From positions 28,105,343-28,169,342 of the forward strand of contig NC_133156.1 in NCBI RefSeq assembly GCF_040802235.1: a stretch of DNA of 64,000 nucleotides, written 5' to 3'. Both the position numbers and the translations under genes were made by a program. This document shows, piece after piece, positions 23,091 through 34,535 of the stretch. How positions within the stretch are numbered: the stretch's first letter is position 1; each line of letters opens with the position of its first letter. The stretch is from Manis javanica (taxonomy: Eukaryota; Chordata; Mammalia; Pholidota; Manidae). The notes beneath the pieces are model-generated. The model was not told where the DNA came from. It searched no databases and was given only the letters and a program-made list of their open reading frames with translations.

Positions 23091-25918
23091 CTATTGTTTT
23101 ATTCTTCTCAATTTTGTTTATTTCTTCTCTGATCTTTATTATGTCCCTCCTTCTGCTGACTTTAGGCCTCATTTGTTCTTCTTTTTCCAATTTTGATAAT
23201 GGTGACATTAGACTATTCATTTGGGTTTGTTCTTCCTTCTTTAAATATGCCTGGATTGCTATATACTTTCCTCTTAAGACTGATTTCGCTGTGTCCCACA
23301 GAAGTTGGGGCTTTGTGTTGTTGTCGTCATTTATTTCCATATATTGCTGGATCTCCATTTTAATTTGGTCGTTGATCCATTGACTATTTAGAAGCATATT
23401 ATTAAGCCTCCATGCGTTTGTGAGCCTTTTTGCTTTCTTTGTACAATTTATTTCTAGTTTTATACCTTTGTGGTCTGAAAAGTTGGTAGAATTTCAATAT
23501 TTTGGAATTTACTGAGGCTCTTTTTGTGGCCTAGTATGTGGTCTATTCTAGAGAATGCTCCATGTGCACTTGAGAAGAATGTGTATCCTGTTGATTTTGG
23601 ATGTAGAGTTCTGTAGATGTCTAGTAGGTCCATCTGTTCTAGTGTGTTGTTCAGTGCCTCTGTGTCCTTACTTATTTTCTGTCTGGTGGATCTGTCCTTT
23701 GGGGTGAGTGGTGTGTTAAAGTCTCCCAAAACGAATGCATTGCATTCTATTTCCTCCTTTAATTCTGTTAGTATTTGTTTCACATATATTTGGTGCTCCT
23801 GTATTGGGTGCATATATGTTTATAATGGTTATATCCTCTTGTTGGACTGAGCCCTTTATCATTATGTAATGTCCTTCTTTATATCTCTACTTTCTTTGTT
23901 TTGAAGTCTATTTTGTGTGATACTAGTACTGCAACACCTGCTTTTTTCTCCCTATTGTTTGCGTGAAATATCTTTTTCCATCCCTTTACTTTTAGTCTGT
24001 ACATGTCTTTGGTTTAGAGGTGAGTCTCCTGTAAGCAGCATATAGATGGGTGTTGTTTTTTTATCCATTCAGTGACTCTATGTCTTTTGATTGGTGCATT
24101 CAGTCCATTTACATTTAGAGTGACTATCGATAGTTATGTACTTATTGCCATTGCAGGCTTTAGATTCGTGGTTATCCAAGGTTCCAGGTTACTTTCCTTA
24201 CTATCTAAGAGTCTAACTTAACTCACTTAGTATGCTGTTACAAACACAATCTAAAGGTTCTTTTCTATTTCTCCTCCTTTTTCTTCTTACTTCATTCTTT
24301 ATATATTAGGTATCAAATTCTGTACTTTTTGTGTATCCCTTGATTGACTTTAGTGATAGTCAATTAAATTTTGCATTTGCCTCATAATCAGCTGTTCCAC
24401 CCTCCCTACCATAGTTTTACTACCTCTGGTGACAGCTATCCAACCCTAGGAACACTTCCATCTATAGCAGTCCCTTCAAAATAGACTGCAGAGTTGGTTT
24501 GTGGGAGGTAAACTCTCTCAGATTTTGCTTATCTGGAAATCATTTAATCCCTCCTTCAAATTTAAATGATAATCTTGCTGGATAAAGTAATCTTGGTTCC
24601 AGGCCCTTATGCTTCATGGCATTAAATATATCATGCCACTTCCTGCTGGCCTGTAAGGCTTTCCTTTGTATGTGATTTAATTCTGCCTCTGACTGCTTTT
24701 AACAGTCTGTCTTTATCCTTGATCTTTCCCATTTTAATTACTATGTGTCTTGGTGTTGTCTTCCTTGGGCCCCTTGTGTTGGGGGATCTGTGGATCTCCA
24801 TGGCCTGAGAGACTATCTCCTTCCCCAGATTGGGGAAGTTTTCAGTAACTACCTCCTCAAAGACATTTTCTATCCCTTTCTCTCTCTTCTTCTTCTTCTG
24901 GTATCCCTATAATGCAAATATTGTTCTGGTTGGATTGGTCACACAGTTCTCTCAATATTCTTTCATTTTTAGAGATCCTTTTTTCTCTCTGTGCCTCAGC
25001 TTCTTTGTATTCCTCTTCTCTAGTTTCTGTTTCATTTATTGTCTCCTCCACCATATCCAACCTGCTTTTAATACCCTCCATCGTGCTCTTCAACGATTGG
25101 ATCTATAACCTGAATTTATTCCTGAGTTCTTGGATGTCTTTCTGTACCTCCATGAACATGTTTGATGATTTTATTTTGAACTCCCTTTCAGGAAGAGTCA
25201 CGAGGTCCATATCATTTAAATCTTTCTCGGGAGTCGTATTAATAATTTTACTCTGGACAAGGTTCCTTTGGTGTTTTATGTTTGTATATGGTGCCCTCTA
25301 GTGTCCAGATGCTGTAGTCTCTGGAGCTGCTCAGCCCCTGAAGCAATGTCGGGGGTCACAGGCGAGCGTACTGCTACCTGGGGGGAGGAAAGAGCTGTTC
25401 CCCACCTCCTGGCTGCTGTGCCTGTCTCCACTGCCTGAGCCAGTGGGCTGGTTACACAGGTATGTTTTTATCCTAGAGCTGCCAGATATGGATCCCTGCT
25501 TTCCACAAGCAGCCAGAATCCCAGTCTCCCCATGAACTCTGCCTGTATTAACTTTCCAACCCGGTAGTCATGCGAGTCTCATGAAAGCACCATGAAATTT
25601 AGGTTTGTGCTCCCAGAGCAGATCTCCGGAGCTAGGTATTCAGCAGTCCCAAGCTTTCCATTCCTTCCCTGCTCCATTTCTCTTCCTCCTGCCGGTGACC
25701 TGGGGTGGGGGTGGGGCTTGGGTCCTGTGGAGCCATAGCTCTAGTACGTTACCCCATTCAGTGAGGTCCACTCTTTTCTCCAGGTGTGTGCAGTCTGACG
25801 CTGTCTTCTTTCCTGTTGCTCTCTCAGGATTAGTTGCACCAATAAAATTTTCTAATTGTATCTAGTTTTAGGAGGAAGCCTCTGTCTCTCCTCTCACATC
25901 GCCATCTTTAATCCCTCA
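23091..25918 (-). mobile_element. L1-A (outer LINE-1), 5' part
   Basis: L1-A resumes exactly where it broke off at 15035: ORF2 N-terminal half (frames 23460-23813 and 23020-23397, start near 24150), ORF1 (about 24.2-25.25 kb) and the 5'UTR, ending at about 25915 with a degenerate AAAGATGGCGATG. Together with 11896-15035 it makes a full-length L1 of about 6 kb. Both ORFs are broken. Confidence 0.92.
23632..23882. repeat. 251-bp tract identical to 20507-20757
   Basis: Second member of the identical pair, in the ORF2 endonuclease region of the older L1-A. Confidence 0.9.
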
Positions 25919-25932
25919 CAACAGCTTTTCTT
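25919..25932. repeat. Target-site duplication, right side of L1-A
   Basis: caacagcttttctt pairs with 11882-11895 (13 of 14 identical), showing that everything between them entered as one L1 insertion plus its later nested insertion. Confidence 0.8.
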
Positions 25933-26381
25933 ATTCTAGAGCTGTTATCTCCTTTCTGCTGATTGATAATGTTCCTAGCTATTCTCTTGAATACCTCATT
26001 AGCTAGCCAAGTATTCAACAGAGGTACATCCATCTGAGCCCAAAGAATTAACAGACACCATGTAGTCTATTAAATCACCTCATAATACTTCATGCTTATT
26101 ATTAATAGGGACCTGGGGTACAGGGAAATAAAGTGCATTAAAGAGGAGACATGATATAATCTGGGAGGCATGGGATAATACCAGAGAATCCCATTAGTCA
26201 AGATCATGGGAGAAAACACACAGCCCAGTGAACCTCTTGATTTCCAGACAAGGTGAGAGGAAAGCTTATGACAGAGGCAGCAGGTAGAGAGGGTTTGGAT
26301 CATCCCCTACTTGGATTATTCGCTGTTCTTCTCTACACCTTCAGATAATCCAGCCTGGACCATGTAATTAAGATGAGAGCA
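25933..26381. other. Unassigned sequence between L1-A and LTR copy 2
   Basis: About 450 bp with no recognisable gene. It may be remnant unique DNA. The frame at 26070-26303 has no recognisable features. Confidence 0.5.
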
Positions 26382-26725
26382 TGTCTTGCCTGTGGGTTTC
26401 AGCCCTGGGCAAGTTCACCATGGATTCGATGAGCCCGAGAAATAACAGTGGAACATTCTTGGGGTAAAAGGGTTTATACCTGGCTTTATTCTCCCTGTGA
26501 TAGGTTGAGCACCAGAATCACATCTCTGTCCAACAGCCTGCAGGTCCATAATCCCTCTCCATCTCTGCCTTCACCCAGAGCACTGGGCAGAGCACTTTAT
26601 GTAGTGATTCCGTCAATAATAGCTCATTGCCTAGAGTGTGGAAGCATTAGCCTAGCAGTAGGCCTATTACATCATCAAGTAGTTTAGGGTCAGGTGAGGA
26701 TAGGGGCCATAGGAACTTCCATTTT
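26382..26725 (-). mobile_element. Solo LTR of an endogenous retrovirus, copy 2
   Basis: It shares the ends and internal order of the LTR at 10864-11240: TGTCTTGCC, 'gggtttcagccctgggca', a reverse-complement AATAAA at 26490-26485, and 'agagcactgggc'. The TATA-equivalent is degenerate. Same orientation as copy 1 and clearly diverged from it. Confidence 0.65.
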
Positions 26726-26851
26726 CCCCAGAGAGCACACCATGTGTGTTTTCACTAAAACTGTAAGTCACTTTTATTCCTTTGTTTTTGTTCTTCAGAG
26801 AAGTCTGCTAAAGAAGTGTTGTTTTTAAGTTATTTAAAACTATACATGTTT

Positions 26852-29800
26852 AGGAGATTAAAGATGGCGTGAGACTGCATATAATATGAAAATATAATTA
26901 ATATGACTAATCCTGAAAGAGCAACAGGAAAGAGGGCTACACCAAACTACATACACCTGGAGAAAAGAATAAACCTCAAGGAACAGGGTAACATACCAAA
27001 GTCGTGGCCCAGGGGTACCCAAGCCTTTCCCCCACCCCAGCTCACTGGCAGGGTGAAGAGAAACAGAATGGGGAGGGAGTAGAGGCCTGGGACTGCTGAA
27101 TACCTAACTCCAGATATCTGCTCTGGGAGCACAAACCTACATTTCATGGTGTTATCATGGTACTCTCATGATTAGGGGGTTGGAAAGCTAAGACAGGCAG
27201 AATTCCTGGAGAGACTGAGATTCCACAGCTTGTGGAAAGCAGGTATCCATATCCGGCTGCTCTGGGACAAAAAAAGGTGGGCACTCTGAGAGACTCCCTA
27301 TCAGTAAGAGGGCTGCTCAAGGGGCAAGGGTTGCACAGAGTTTACTGCTCAGGAGAAAGGACAGATAGACAAAATTGGGTGCACTCTGCCCAGCAGGTTG
27401 GGAACATTCTTGATCCTCAGGTGCTCTAGCTCCCTGGCTGGCTACACAGCTCAAAGGACCCCCTCCATGATATGCAACCTACTGTGCCTTTCTCCCAGCC
27501 AGCACCACCTGGCTCGCAAACCAGCAAACCCTACCCTGGTGTTAGGCCAGCCAGAGAGAAGCCCCATCTACAGCAACTACAAAAATAAGCATAGAGGCTT
27601 ACACCTGTGTGCTTGGCCCACTGGTTCTGACAATGGAGGCAGGCATAGCTGCCAGGAATCAGGAAACAGCTCTTTCCTCCCCCAGGCACCAATACTGTTC
27701 CCCTGTGACCCCCGACATTGCTTCAGGGGCTGAGCAGTTCCAGAGAGTAGAGCTTCTGGGCACTAGAGGGTGCCATATACAAATATGAAATGCCAAAGAA
27801 ACCTGGTTTAAAGTAAAATTATGAATACAACACCTGAGAAAGATTAAAATGAAATTGACCTCATGAGTATTCCTGAAAGGGATTTCAAAATAAAAATAAT
27901 TCACATGTTCTTGGAGGTACAGAAAAATATTCAAGAAAACAGGGATGAATTCCAGTCGGAGATCTAATCATTGAAGAGCACAAAGGAGGGTATTGAAAGC
28001 AGATTAGATATGGTGGAGGAGATGATAAATAAAATAGAAATTAGAGAATTGGAATACAAAGAAGCTGAGGCACAGAGAGAAAGAGGATCTCTAAGAATGA
28101 AAGAATATTGAGAGAACTGTGTGACCAATCCAAATGGAACAATATTCATATTATAGACGTACCAGAAGAAGAAGAGAGAGAAAAAGGGATAGAAAGTGTC
28201 TTTGAGGAGCTAATTGATGAAAACTTCCCCAGTCTGGGGAAGGAGATAGTCTATTGGGCCATAGAGGTGCACAGATCTCCCAACACAAGGGACCCAAGGA
28301 AGACAACACCAAGAAATATAGTAATAAAAATGGCAAAGATCAAGAATAAGGACAGACTATTAAAAGCAGCTAGAGAGGGAAATAAGATCACATACAAAGG
28401 AACACCCATTGGGGTCTCATCAGAATTCTCAGCAGAAACCTTACAAGCAGGAAGGGAGTGGCATGATATATTTAATGCAATAAAGCAGAAGGGCCTTGAA
28501 CGTAGAATACTTTATCCAGAAAGATTATCATTAAAATTCAAAGGAGGGATTAAACAATTTTCAGATATGCAAAAGCTGAGAATTTACCTCCCACAAACCA
28601 TCTCTACAGTGTATTTTGGAGGGATTGCTGTAGATGGAACTATTCCTAAGGTTTAATAGCTGTCACCAGAAGTAATAAAACCATAGTAAAGAAAGTAGAA
28701 CAGCTAATTACTAAGCAAATGCAAAATTAAATCAACTATCCCCAACGTCAATCAAAGGATAGACAGAGTACAGAATATGATACCTAATATATAAAGAATG
28801 GAGGAGGAAGAAAAAGGAGACGAGAAAAGAACCTTTAGATTGTGTTTGTATCAACATATTAAGTGAGTTAAGTTAGACTCTAAGATAGTAAGGAAATTAA
28901 CCTTGAACCTTTGGTAACCACAAATCTAAAGCCTGCAATGGCAATAAGTACATACCTATCAATAATCAGAAAATCTAAACAGCCCAATTACCAGCAACGA
29001 AATTGAATTGGTAATCAAAAAACTACCTAAGAACAAAATCCCCGGGCCAGATGGCTTCACCACTGAATTTTATCAAACATTTAGTGAAGACCTAATACCC
29101 ATCCTCCTTAAAGTTTTCCAAAGAGTACAAGTGGGAATATTTCCAAACTCATTCTACGAGGCCACTATCACTCTAATACCAAAACCAGGCAAAGACACCA
29201 CAAGAAAGGAAAATTACAGGCCAAATATCCCTGATGAACATAGATGCAAAAATACTCAAAATGTTAGCAAACTGAATTCAAAAATATATCAAAAGGATCA
29301 TCCATCATGATCAAGTAGGATTTATTCAAGGGATGCAAGGATGGTACAACATTCAAAAATCCATCAGCATCATCCACCACATAACAAAAAGAAGGATCAT
29401 CTCCATAAATGCTGAAAAAGCATTTGACAATATTCAACATCCATTCATGATAAAAATGGGCATAGAGGGCAAGTACCTCAACATAATAAAGGCCACATAT
29501 GACAAACCCACAGCCAACATTATACTTAACAGCAAGAGGCTGAAACGTTTTCACCTAAGATCAGGAACAAGACAAGGATGCCCTCTCTCCCCACTGTTAT
29601 TCAACATAGTACTGGAGGTCCTCAGATAACACAAAAAAATAAAAGGTATCCAGATTAGCAAGGAAGAAGTTAAATTGTCCCTGTTTGCAGAAGACATGAT
29701 ATTGTACATAAAAAAACCATAAAGAATCCACTCCAAAACTACTAGATCTAATATCTGAATTCAGCAAAGTTGTGGGATACAAAATTAATACAGAGAAATC

Positions 29801-31727
29801 TGTTGCATTCCTATACACTAATGATGAGCTAGCAGAAAGAGAAACCAGGAAAACAATTCCATTCACAGTTGCATCAAAAAGAATAAAATAACTAGGAATA
29901 AACCTAACCAAGGAGGTGAAAGACCTATACCCTGAAAACTGCAAGACACTCATGAGGGAAATTAAAGAAGATACCAATAAATGGAAAGACATCACCTGCT
30001 CATGGATAGGAAGAATTAATAGTCAATATGGCCATACTGCCTAAAGCAATCTATAGATTCAATGCAATTCCTATCAAAATACCAAAAGCATTATTCAATG
30101 AACTAGAGCAAATCATTTAAAAATTCATATGGAACCACAAAGACCCCAAATAGCCAAAGCAATTCTGAGAAGGAAGAATGAAGCTGGGGGGACTACAAAG
30201 CTACAGTAATCAAGACAATTTGGTACTGGCACAAGAACAGAACAATAGATCAGTGGAAAAGACTAGAGAGCCCAGATATAAACCCAACCATATATGGTCA
30301 ATTAATATATGATAAAGGAGCCATGGACATACAGTGGGAAATGACAGCCTCTTCAACAACTGGTGTTGACAAAACTGGACAGCTACATGAAATAGAAGGA
30401 AACTGGATTATTGTCTAACCCCATACACAAAAGTAAACTCTAAATGGATCAAAGACCTGAATGTAAGTCATGAAACCATAAAACTCTTAGAAGACAACAT
30501 AGGCAAAAATCTCCTGAATATAAACATGAGCAACTTCTTCCTTGAATACATCTCCTTGAGCAAGGGAAACAAAAGCAAAATTGAACACATGGGACTACAT
30601 CAAACTAAAAAGCTTCTGTATGGCAAAGGACACCATCAACAGAACAAAAAGGCATCCTACAGTATGGGAGAATATATTTGTAAATGACATATCTGACAAG
30701 GGGTTAAAATCCAAAATATATAAAGAACTCACACACCTCAACACCCAAAAGGCAAATAACCCGATTAAAAAATGGGCAGAGTAAGAGTATATGAAGAGAA
30801 AATTCTCCAAAGAAGAAATTCAGATGGCCAACAGACACATGAAAAGATGCTCCATATCATTAATCATCAGGGAAATGCAAATTAAAACCACAGTGAGATA
30901 TCACCTCACACCAGTAAGGATGGCCAGCATCGAAAAGACTAAGAACAACAAATGCTGGCGAGGATGCACAGAAAGGGGATCCCTCCTACACTGCTGGTGG
31001 GAATGTAAGCTAGTTCAACCATTGTGGAAAGCAGTATGGAGGTTCCTCAAAAAACTACAAATAGAAATACCATTTGACCCAGGAATCCCACTCCTTGGAA
31101 TTTACCCAAAGAATACAACTTCTTAGACTCAAAAAGACATGTGCACCCCTATGTTTACTGCAACACTATTTACAATAGCCAAGATATGGAAGCAACCTAA
31201 ATGTCCATCAGTAGATGAATGGATAAAGAAGATGTACATATTACACAATGGAATACTATTCAGTCATAAGAAACAAATCCTATCATTTGCAACAACATAG
31301 ATGGAGCTAGAGGATATTATTCTCAGTAAATAAGCCAGGCGGAGAAAGACAAGTGCCAAATGATTTCCCTCATATGTGGAGTATAACAACGAAGCAAAAC
31401 TGAAGGAACAAAATAGCAGCAGACTCACAGAATCCAAGAAGGGACTAGTGATTATCAAACGGGAGGGTGTGGGAGGGCAGGTGGGGAGGGAGGGAGATGG
31501 GGATTGAGGGGAGTACACATGGTGTGGGGGATCACAGGCCTACCTCAGAGGGGGGTATCACAGAGAAGGCAAACTGAATCTGTGGCATCTTACTACACTG
31601 ATGGACAGTGACTGCATTGGGTATGGGTGGGTACTTGATAATATTGGAAAATGTAGTAACCACATTGTTTTTACATGTGAAACCTTCACAGTGGTGTATA
31701 TCAATCATACCTAAATAAAAAAAATTT
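26852..31727 (+). mobile_element. L1-C, plus-strand LINE-1 with internal deletion
   Basis: A plus-strand L1 from its 5' end (AGGAGATTAAAGATGG) through 5'UTR and ORF1 (readable at 28108-28656) to ORF2 and a short A-rich tail. Near 28966 ORF2 jumps from its first dozen residues to the reverse-transcriptase domain (frame 29008-29310 onward), so the endonuclease domain and adjoining region (~1.3 kb) are missing. C-terminal ORF2 pieces are at 30581-31126. Imperfect target-site duplications of about 18 bp flank it (26833-26851 and 31728-31747). It has many stops. Confidence 0.88.
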
Positions 31728-31767
31728 TTTTAAACTATATACATTTATAATTAGATTTGTATTAAGG

Positions 31768-32712
31768 TTTTTTCATTGATCTACAATTACATGAAGAACA
31801 TTATGCTTACTAGGCTCCCCCCTTAACCAAGTACCCCCCCACACATACCTCTTCACAGTCACTGTCCATCAGTGTAGTAAGATGCTGTAAAATCACTACT
31901 TGTCTTCTGTGTTGCACAGCCCTCCCTATGCCCCACCCACACTATACATACTAATCGTAATGCCCCCTTTCTTTTTCCCCACCCTTATTCCTCCCTTCCC
32001 ACCCATCCTCCCCAGTCCCTTTCCCTTTGGTAACTGTTAGTCTATTCTTGGGTTCTGTGATTCTGCTGCTCTTTTGTTCCTTCCGTTTTCTTTTGTTCTT
32101 ATACTCCACATATGAGTGAAATCATTTGGCACTTGTCTTTCTCCGCCTGGCTTATTTCACTGAGCATGATACCCTCTAGCTCCGTCCATGTTGTTGCAAA
32201 TAGTAGGATTTGTTTTCTTCTTATGTCTGAGTAATATTCCATTGTGTATATGTACCACATCTTCTTTATCCAGTCATCTACTGATGGACATTTAGGTTGC
32301 TTCCATATCTTGGCTTTGTAAATAGTGCAGTGATAAACATAGGGGTGCATCTGCCTTTTTCAAACTGGAGTGCTGCATTCTTAGGGTAAATTCCCAGAAG
32401 TGGAATTCCTGGGTCAAGTGGTATTTCTATTTTAAGCGTTCTGAGGAACCTCAATACTGCTTTCCACAATGGTTGAACTAATTTACATTCCCACCAGCAG
32501 AGCAGGAGGGTTCCCCTTTCTCCACAACCTTGCCAACATTTGTTCTTGTTTGTCTTTTTGATGATGGCGATCCTTACTGGTGTGAGGTGATATCTCATTG
32601 TGGTTTTAATTTGCATTTCTCTGATGACAAGTGATGTGGAGCATCTTTTCATGTGTCTGTTGGCCATCTGAATTTCTTCTTTAGAGAACTGTCTATTCAG
32701 TTCCTCTGCCCA
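31768..32712 (-). mobile_element. L1-B, 3' fragment
   Basis: A minus-strand L1 beginning with its tail (T run 31768-31773), followed by 3'UTR and the ORF2 C-terminus (frames 32099-32350 and 32278-32739), stopping at 32712 where composite element 2 begins. The piece at 41328-42826 could be the 5' part of the same L1, but the sequence between ORF2 C-terminus and mid-ORF1 is missing. Confidence 0.8.
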
Positions 32713-33671
32713 TTTTATTTTTGAGAGGGCATCTCTCATATTTATTGATCAAATGGTTGTTAACAACAATAAAATACAGTATAGGGGGGTCAATGCTCAA
32801 TGTACAATCATTAATCCATATCAAGCCTAATTCTTGTCAGTCTCCAATCTTCTGAAGGATAACGAACAAGTTCTTACATGGTGAACGAATTCTTACATAG
32901 TGAATAAATTCTTACATGGTGAACAGTACAAGGGCAGTCATCACAGAAACTTTCGGTTTTGATCATGCATTATGAACTATAAACAATCAGGTCAAATATG
33001 AATATTCATTTGATTTTTATACTTGATTTATATCTTGATCCCACATTTCTCCCTTTATTATTATTATTATTTTCATTTTTAATGAAATGCTGAAGTGGTA
33101 GGTAGATGCAAGATAAAGGTAGAAAACATAGTTTAGTGCTATAAGAGGGCAAATGTAGATGATCAGGTGTGTGCCTATGGAATAAGTATTAATCCAAGCT
33201 AGACAAGGGCAGCAAAACATCCACGGATGCAGAAGATTTCTCTCAAAGCAGGGGGGGTGAGGTTCTGAGCCTCACCTCTGTTGATCCCCAATTTCTCACC
33301 TGATGGCCCCCCTGCGACTGTGCCTGTCTTAGGTTGTTCCTCCCTTGAGGAATCTTACCCGTCTCTGGCTAACCAGTCATCTTCCGGGGCCATACAGGGA
33401 AATGTAAAGTTGGTAAGTGAGAGAGAAGCCATATTGTTTGAAAAGGTTAGCTTTTTACTTCTTTGCAGATTTATGCCCTGTGGCTTCTATGCCCAGCACT
33501 TGTCTCGAGGTATCTTTACCACCTGGAGGATACTCAGTAAATTCAATATGAGGCACGAATTCTATTTAAGGGTTGTAATTAGGAAGGAAGAAGAAAAGCT
33601 ATAGAGGTAGCATATGGAAGAAAACATGGGAGGATTGATTATTTCTTTGACATATCTTCTTGTAGAGTACC

Positions 33672-34200
33672 TTAAGCATGTATAGGTTTTAAACTACTAA
33701 CTAATTTGCACACACATATTAACATAATAGGAATACAGTGACATAAACAAAGCAAATCTATAATTACCATCCATCTCCAGTGAAGCCAAGAAAACCATTT
33801 AGGCACCCTAGGCATTTGTGAAAATTTGTCTATGATATGATGGATATTGTCCAACTGTACTTGAACCATCAGACAAATTAAAGCAGCCCATTTCTGGGAT
33901 CTGTTCACATCCCATATGTTCTTTTAACCGTAGATAGTCTATAGTCATAAGATTTTGAGTGCTACAACTTGCACACCTCTCAACTCCTGGTTGAGTTCCA
34001 ACGGTACAGATCCTGTCAAAGTCGTCTCACTGTACGCACATGCCAGCCTAGACATCTCCCTCCTCATTCCAATGGCAAGTCCAGGAAATGGTGGGGTGGA
34101 TGCAGCCACAACCGCAGCATGGCCCAGATCCCTGTGGAGGCTTTCTGATGATCATCCCCCTGGCACAAGTCCTCCAGAGAGTGCAGATGCCGGAAGCTCC
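33672..34200 (-). pseudogene. Broken retroviral envelope remnant in composite 2
   Basis: Homologous to the envelope remnant at 15961-16626 but frameshifted several times. The membrane-anchor segment and the region after the C-x6-CC position are still readable in the 78-codon frame 33672-33908. The N-terminal part is in another frame near 34.0-34.25 kb. Confidence 0.75.
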
Positions 34201-34501
34201 TCCTCATATCGTATCTTAGTTCATTTTCTGGGTATCCAAGCTAGGCCTTGATCTTCTGCATAGAAACAAACAGACCCTTTGCCCACACTTTGACATGCCC
34301 TCTATACCACTGTGCAGAACTCATTGGAGGTCAGCACACAGGAACTGCTTTTTTTTTTTTATTAAGAAGAATATTATCAGAAAAGAGTACCTCCATAGCT
34401 GATCATCTGACACCCTTTAAGTGATCAACATTAAGGATACTTAAAGCATGCGTTGATCTTTGATTTACCAATAGTTTTATCCTATCAAGGAGTAATCCCC
34501 C

Positions 34502-34535
34502 TTTTCTTTCTTTCTTTCTTTCTTTCTTTTTTTTT
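34502..34535. repeat. (TTTC)n simple repeat at the L1-env junction
   Basis: About five tandem TTTC units plus a T run. On the minus strand this is an A-rich tract between the L1 3' end and the env module, a plausible relic of the progenitor L1 poly(A) tail. Composite 1 has a shorter A/G-rich tract at the same place. Confidence 0.85.

Larger units (their letters stand above)
32713..34535 (-). mobile_element. ERV-derived env module, 3' part of composite element 2
   Basis: Second copy of the module at 15036-16863, with the same order: A-rich junction to the L1 3' end (here a TTTC-repeat, 34502-34535), integrase-like C-terminal stretch, truncated envelope, 3' non-coding part, AATAAA (32746-32741) and poly(A) (T-rich 32713-32722). 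The envelope frame is broken; the longest piece is 33672-33908. Both copies lack the surface subunit at the same place. Confidence 0.85.

Noticed and set aside
15036-34535. Copies of the env module as independent retroviral insertions beside L1s
   Set aside because: Both copies have the same boundary with an L1 3' end, the same orientation and a terminal poly(A), and copy 1 with its L1 interrupts L1-A as one block. Independent insertion would not give identical junctions.
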